This document shows, one piece after another, positions 62,917-64,000 of a stretch of DNA of 64,000 bases. The stretch's first letter is position 1. Each line of letters starts with the position of its first letter. Made by a program: the position numbers and the translations under genes. Source of the stretch: Marinomonas rhizomae. Its GTDB lineage: Bacteria > Pseudomonadota > Gammaproteobacteria > Pseudomonadales > Marinomonadaceae. The notes below the pieces were generated by a model. The model had not been told where the DNA came from. It saw only the letters and a program-made list of their open reading frames with translations, and did no database searches. The stretch lies in contig NZ_QNSE01000010.1 in NCBI RefSeq assembly GCF_003315485.1, positions 146,108 to 210,107 of the forward strand, written 5' to 3'.

Positions 62917-63825
62917 TTAATACAGTAGGTCAGCGTACTTATCTGGTAGAACCGCAAACTCTCCCCAGCCTACACCTTCTATCGACAATCCAATCCCACT
63001 TTCTGTAACTGTACCAAACATAATTACAATTTTCCCTTTGGCATTATCGTCAATACCATGGTCTCTTGAAATTTCATCTGTAGCCTTAAGGCAAAAATCC
63101 ACAAACTCACCTCTAGGGTATTCAAACATTGTTTGCCTAATGTTCTGTGGGGTTGGGCCGCAATTCCACGACCGACTCACTTTCGCAAAATAGAACTTTG
63201 GAACTTCATCTGTTTCTGTAACATTTCTAATATCAACCAAAAGGTTATTAAGTTGAATTGCGTTTTTTCTACCAGGAAGATGAAAGTACTTATATAGGTT
63301 TTTATTAAAATTCCGACAAAGCCCTCTCATAGTGGTGATTCGTGAGGGTAAGCTAAAAGTTTCGCCACTATGTCTACCGATAGGAACTTCTGCCAAGTCA
63401 CCATCAACGTCTTCCACTGGTTCACCTTGATATTGCTGCGGGTTATCAATTTTAGGAGGTTTTGGTTTTTCCTTCATAAAACCTTTTACCACTACCAGTT
63501 CTTCATCCTCTATAGCTTTCTTGGCGATTTCTTCAGAGTCGTAACGCTTTCCCGGTGCTTTTTTTACTCTCAAACTACATGTAGACTGGTGTTTTCGACT
63601 ATGGGCATAAAATGCTTTTCTGCCATTGGCATCATAGTCTTTCTCCTCTGGAGATCGAAATAAACTGGCACTGCATTCAGGACAAAAAATATGCCCTTTC
63701 ATATCCTTTGTGTATTCCGTGGTAGTTACTTCAACACCATCTTTTTTCAGGACTTTTTTATCACCTGTCTCAAAGTCCCAATATTCAAGATATAGTGCAA
63801 ATTTTATTTGATTGTTATCTTCCAT
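62917..63825 (-). CDS. Zinc-finger protein of unknown function (cassette)
   Basis: A 302-residue protein. Near the start is a zinc-binding pattern Cys48-x2-Cys51, His75 and Cys83 (HIFCPECSASL ... FYAHSRKHQSTCSL), reminiscent of the CoiA/YfhO-like Zn-ribbon before a nuclease-like part. A Lys/Pro-rich linker (KPKPPKIDNPQQ) follows at about 118-130, then a mostly beta/alpha region to the end with no motif I recognise. It is the first visible cassette from the right. Function not assigned. Confidence 0.6.
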   Translation of the reverse strand: MEDNNQIKFALYLEYWDFETGDKKVLKKDGVEVTTTEYTKDMKGHIFCPECSASLFRSPEEKDYDANGRKAFYAHSRKHQSTCSLRVKKAPGKRYDSEEIAKKAIEDEELVVVKGFMKEKPKPPKIDNPQQYQGEPVEDVDGDLAEVPIGRHSGETFSLPSRITTMRGLCRNFNKNLYKYFHLPGRKNAIQLNNLLVDIRNVTETDEVPKFYFAKVSRSWNCGPTPQNIRQTMFEYPRGEFVDFCLKATDEISRDHGIDDNAKGKIVIMFGTVTESGIGLSIEGVGWGEFAVLPDKYADLLY

Positions 63826-63851
63826 AAGTTTAACTCTAATCTTCCAGAATC

Positions 63852-63900
63852 ACATAACGAGGCTGTAGAATTTCTACTTCTCAGCCTACTTAATTAATAT
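63852..63900 (-). other. Partial recombination site (degenerate attC or attI) at the right end
   Basis: The ACATAAC core (63852-63858) and a hairpin (GGCTG ... GTAGAA / TTCTAC ... CAGCC, 63860-63887) resemble the 3' half of an attC, but the opposite AAC-containing core is missing in the following sequence. It may be a decayed attC or the attI side of the integron platform. Confidence 0.45.
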
Positions 63901-64000
63901 AAATCCACAATATTTCACATACACCCAAGATTCAACAGGTGATTCTATTTTTAATCATAGACTGATGATATAGAGCCATAAATGAAGCGTGATCACGGCG

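Larger units (their letters stand above)
59111..63858 (-). mobile_element. Integron gene-cassette array (six attC sites)
   Basis: Six attC sites occur in series, all in minus-strand orientation, and each begins right after the stop codon of a minus-strand gene or gene pair. Bounding cores carry the invariant AAC/GTT triplets, the sites are 57-128 bp, and interiors are imperfect palindromes. The genes have unrelated functions, each with its own ribosome site, as in chromosomal integrons. Orientation puts attI and the integrase at or beyond the right edge. No integrase gene is in the window. Confidence 0.92.

Overview
The window reads as chromosome of a marine gammaproteobacterium, most likely Marinomonas or a close relative (Oceanospirillales). 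This placement is inference from gene content, not a database match. Supporting points are the moderate GC, paired tRNA-Phe genes, the coaD-ferredoxin-cvrA and yqgE-ruvX-pyrR-pyrB-pyrC' blocks typical of Pseudomonas-like bacteria, several TRAP transporters, and genes for plant or seagrass-derived carbon.

1-13 kb is housekeeping: two tRNA-Phe(GAA) genes, trmL, a potassium channel, the K+/H+ antiporter cvrA (apparently without a canonical start codon), a ferredoxin, coaD, yggT, proC, yggS, a degenerate GGDEF protein, and a pyrimidine block with an inactive dihydroorotase paralogue.

13-31 kb is accessory catabolism. It holds a 2-oxoglutarate oxygenase, an AEC carrier, a Gfo/Idh/MocA oxidoreductase with a divergent LysR regulator, and a non-phosphorylative sugar pathway: XylB-like aldose dehydrogenase, IlvD/Edd sugar-acid dehydratase, HpaI-type aldolase, aldehyde dehydrogenase, TRAP DctPQM and a GntR/HutC regulator. 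A perfect 12-bp palindrome occurs in both divergent promoter regions of this locus and is probably the GntR operator.

28-40 kb is an aromatic, lignin-type region. A minus-strand cluster carries protocatechuate 4,5-dioxygenase ligAB, an alpha/beta hydrolase, a SnoaL-like protein and a second TRAP system, facing a LysR regulator with two tandem HTH domains. Next come a XylC-like aromatic aldehyde dehydrogenase, a XylR/DmpR-class sigma-54 activator and a coniferyl-alcohol dehydrogenase (calA) with a visible -24/-12 promoter and an upstream enhancer-like site.

40-54.5 kb holds a nat-eamA-crp operon, a broken EamA gene with an octanucleotide tandem repeat, and a uronate-oligosaccharide utilisation locus: ABC importer, cytoplasmic GH105, KduD, an RpiB-type isomerase in the place of KduI, a LacI regulator, and an unassigned 843-residue protein that looks like a toroid-type polysaccharide lyase.

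54.5-58.6 kb has an acetyltransferase, a 7TM diguanylate cyclase, a lipoprotein and a ParDE toxin-antitoxin pair. 59.1-63.9 kb is an integron gene-cassette array: six attC sites in one orientation, each just after a minus-strand cassette gene. Cassettes encode a DUF2975/HTH pair, a nucleotidyltransferase-like protein, a membrane protein, an SDR, a HEPN-motif protein and a zinc-finger protein. The integrase is not in the window; orientation places it beyond the right edge.
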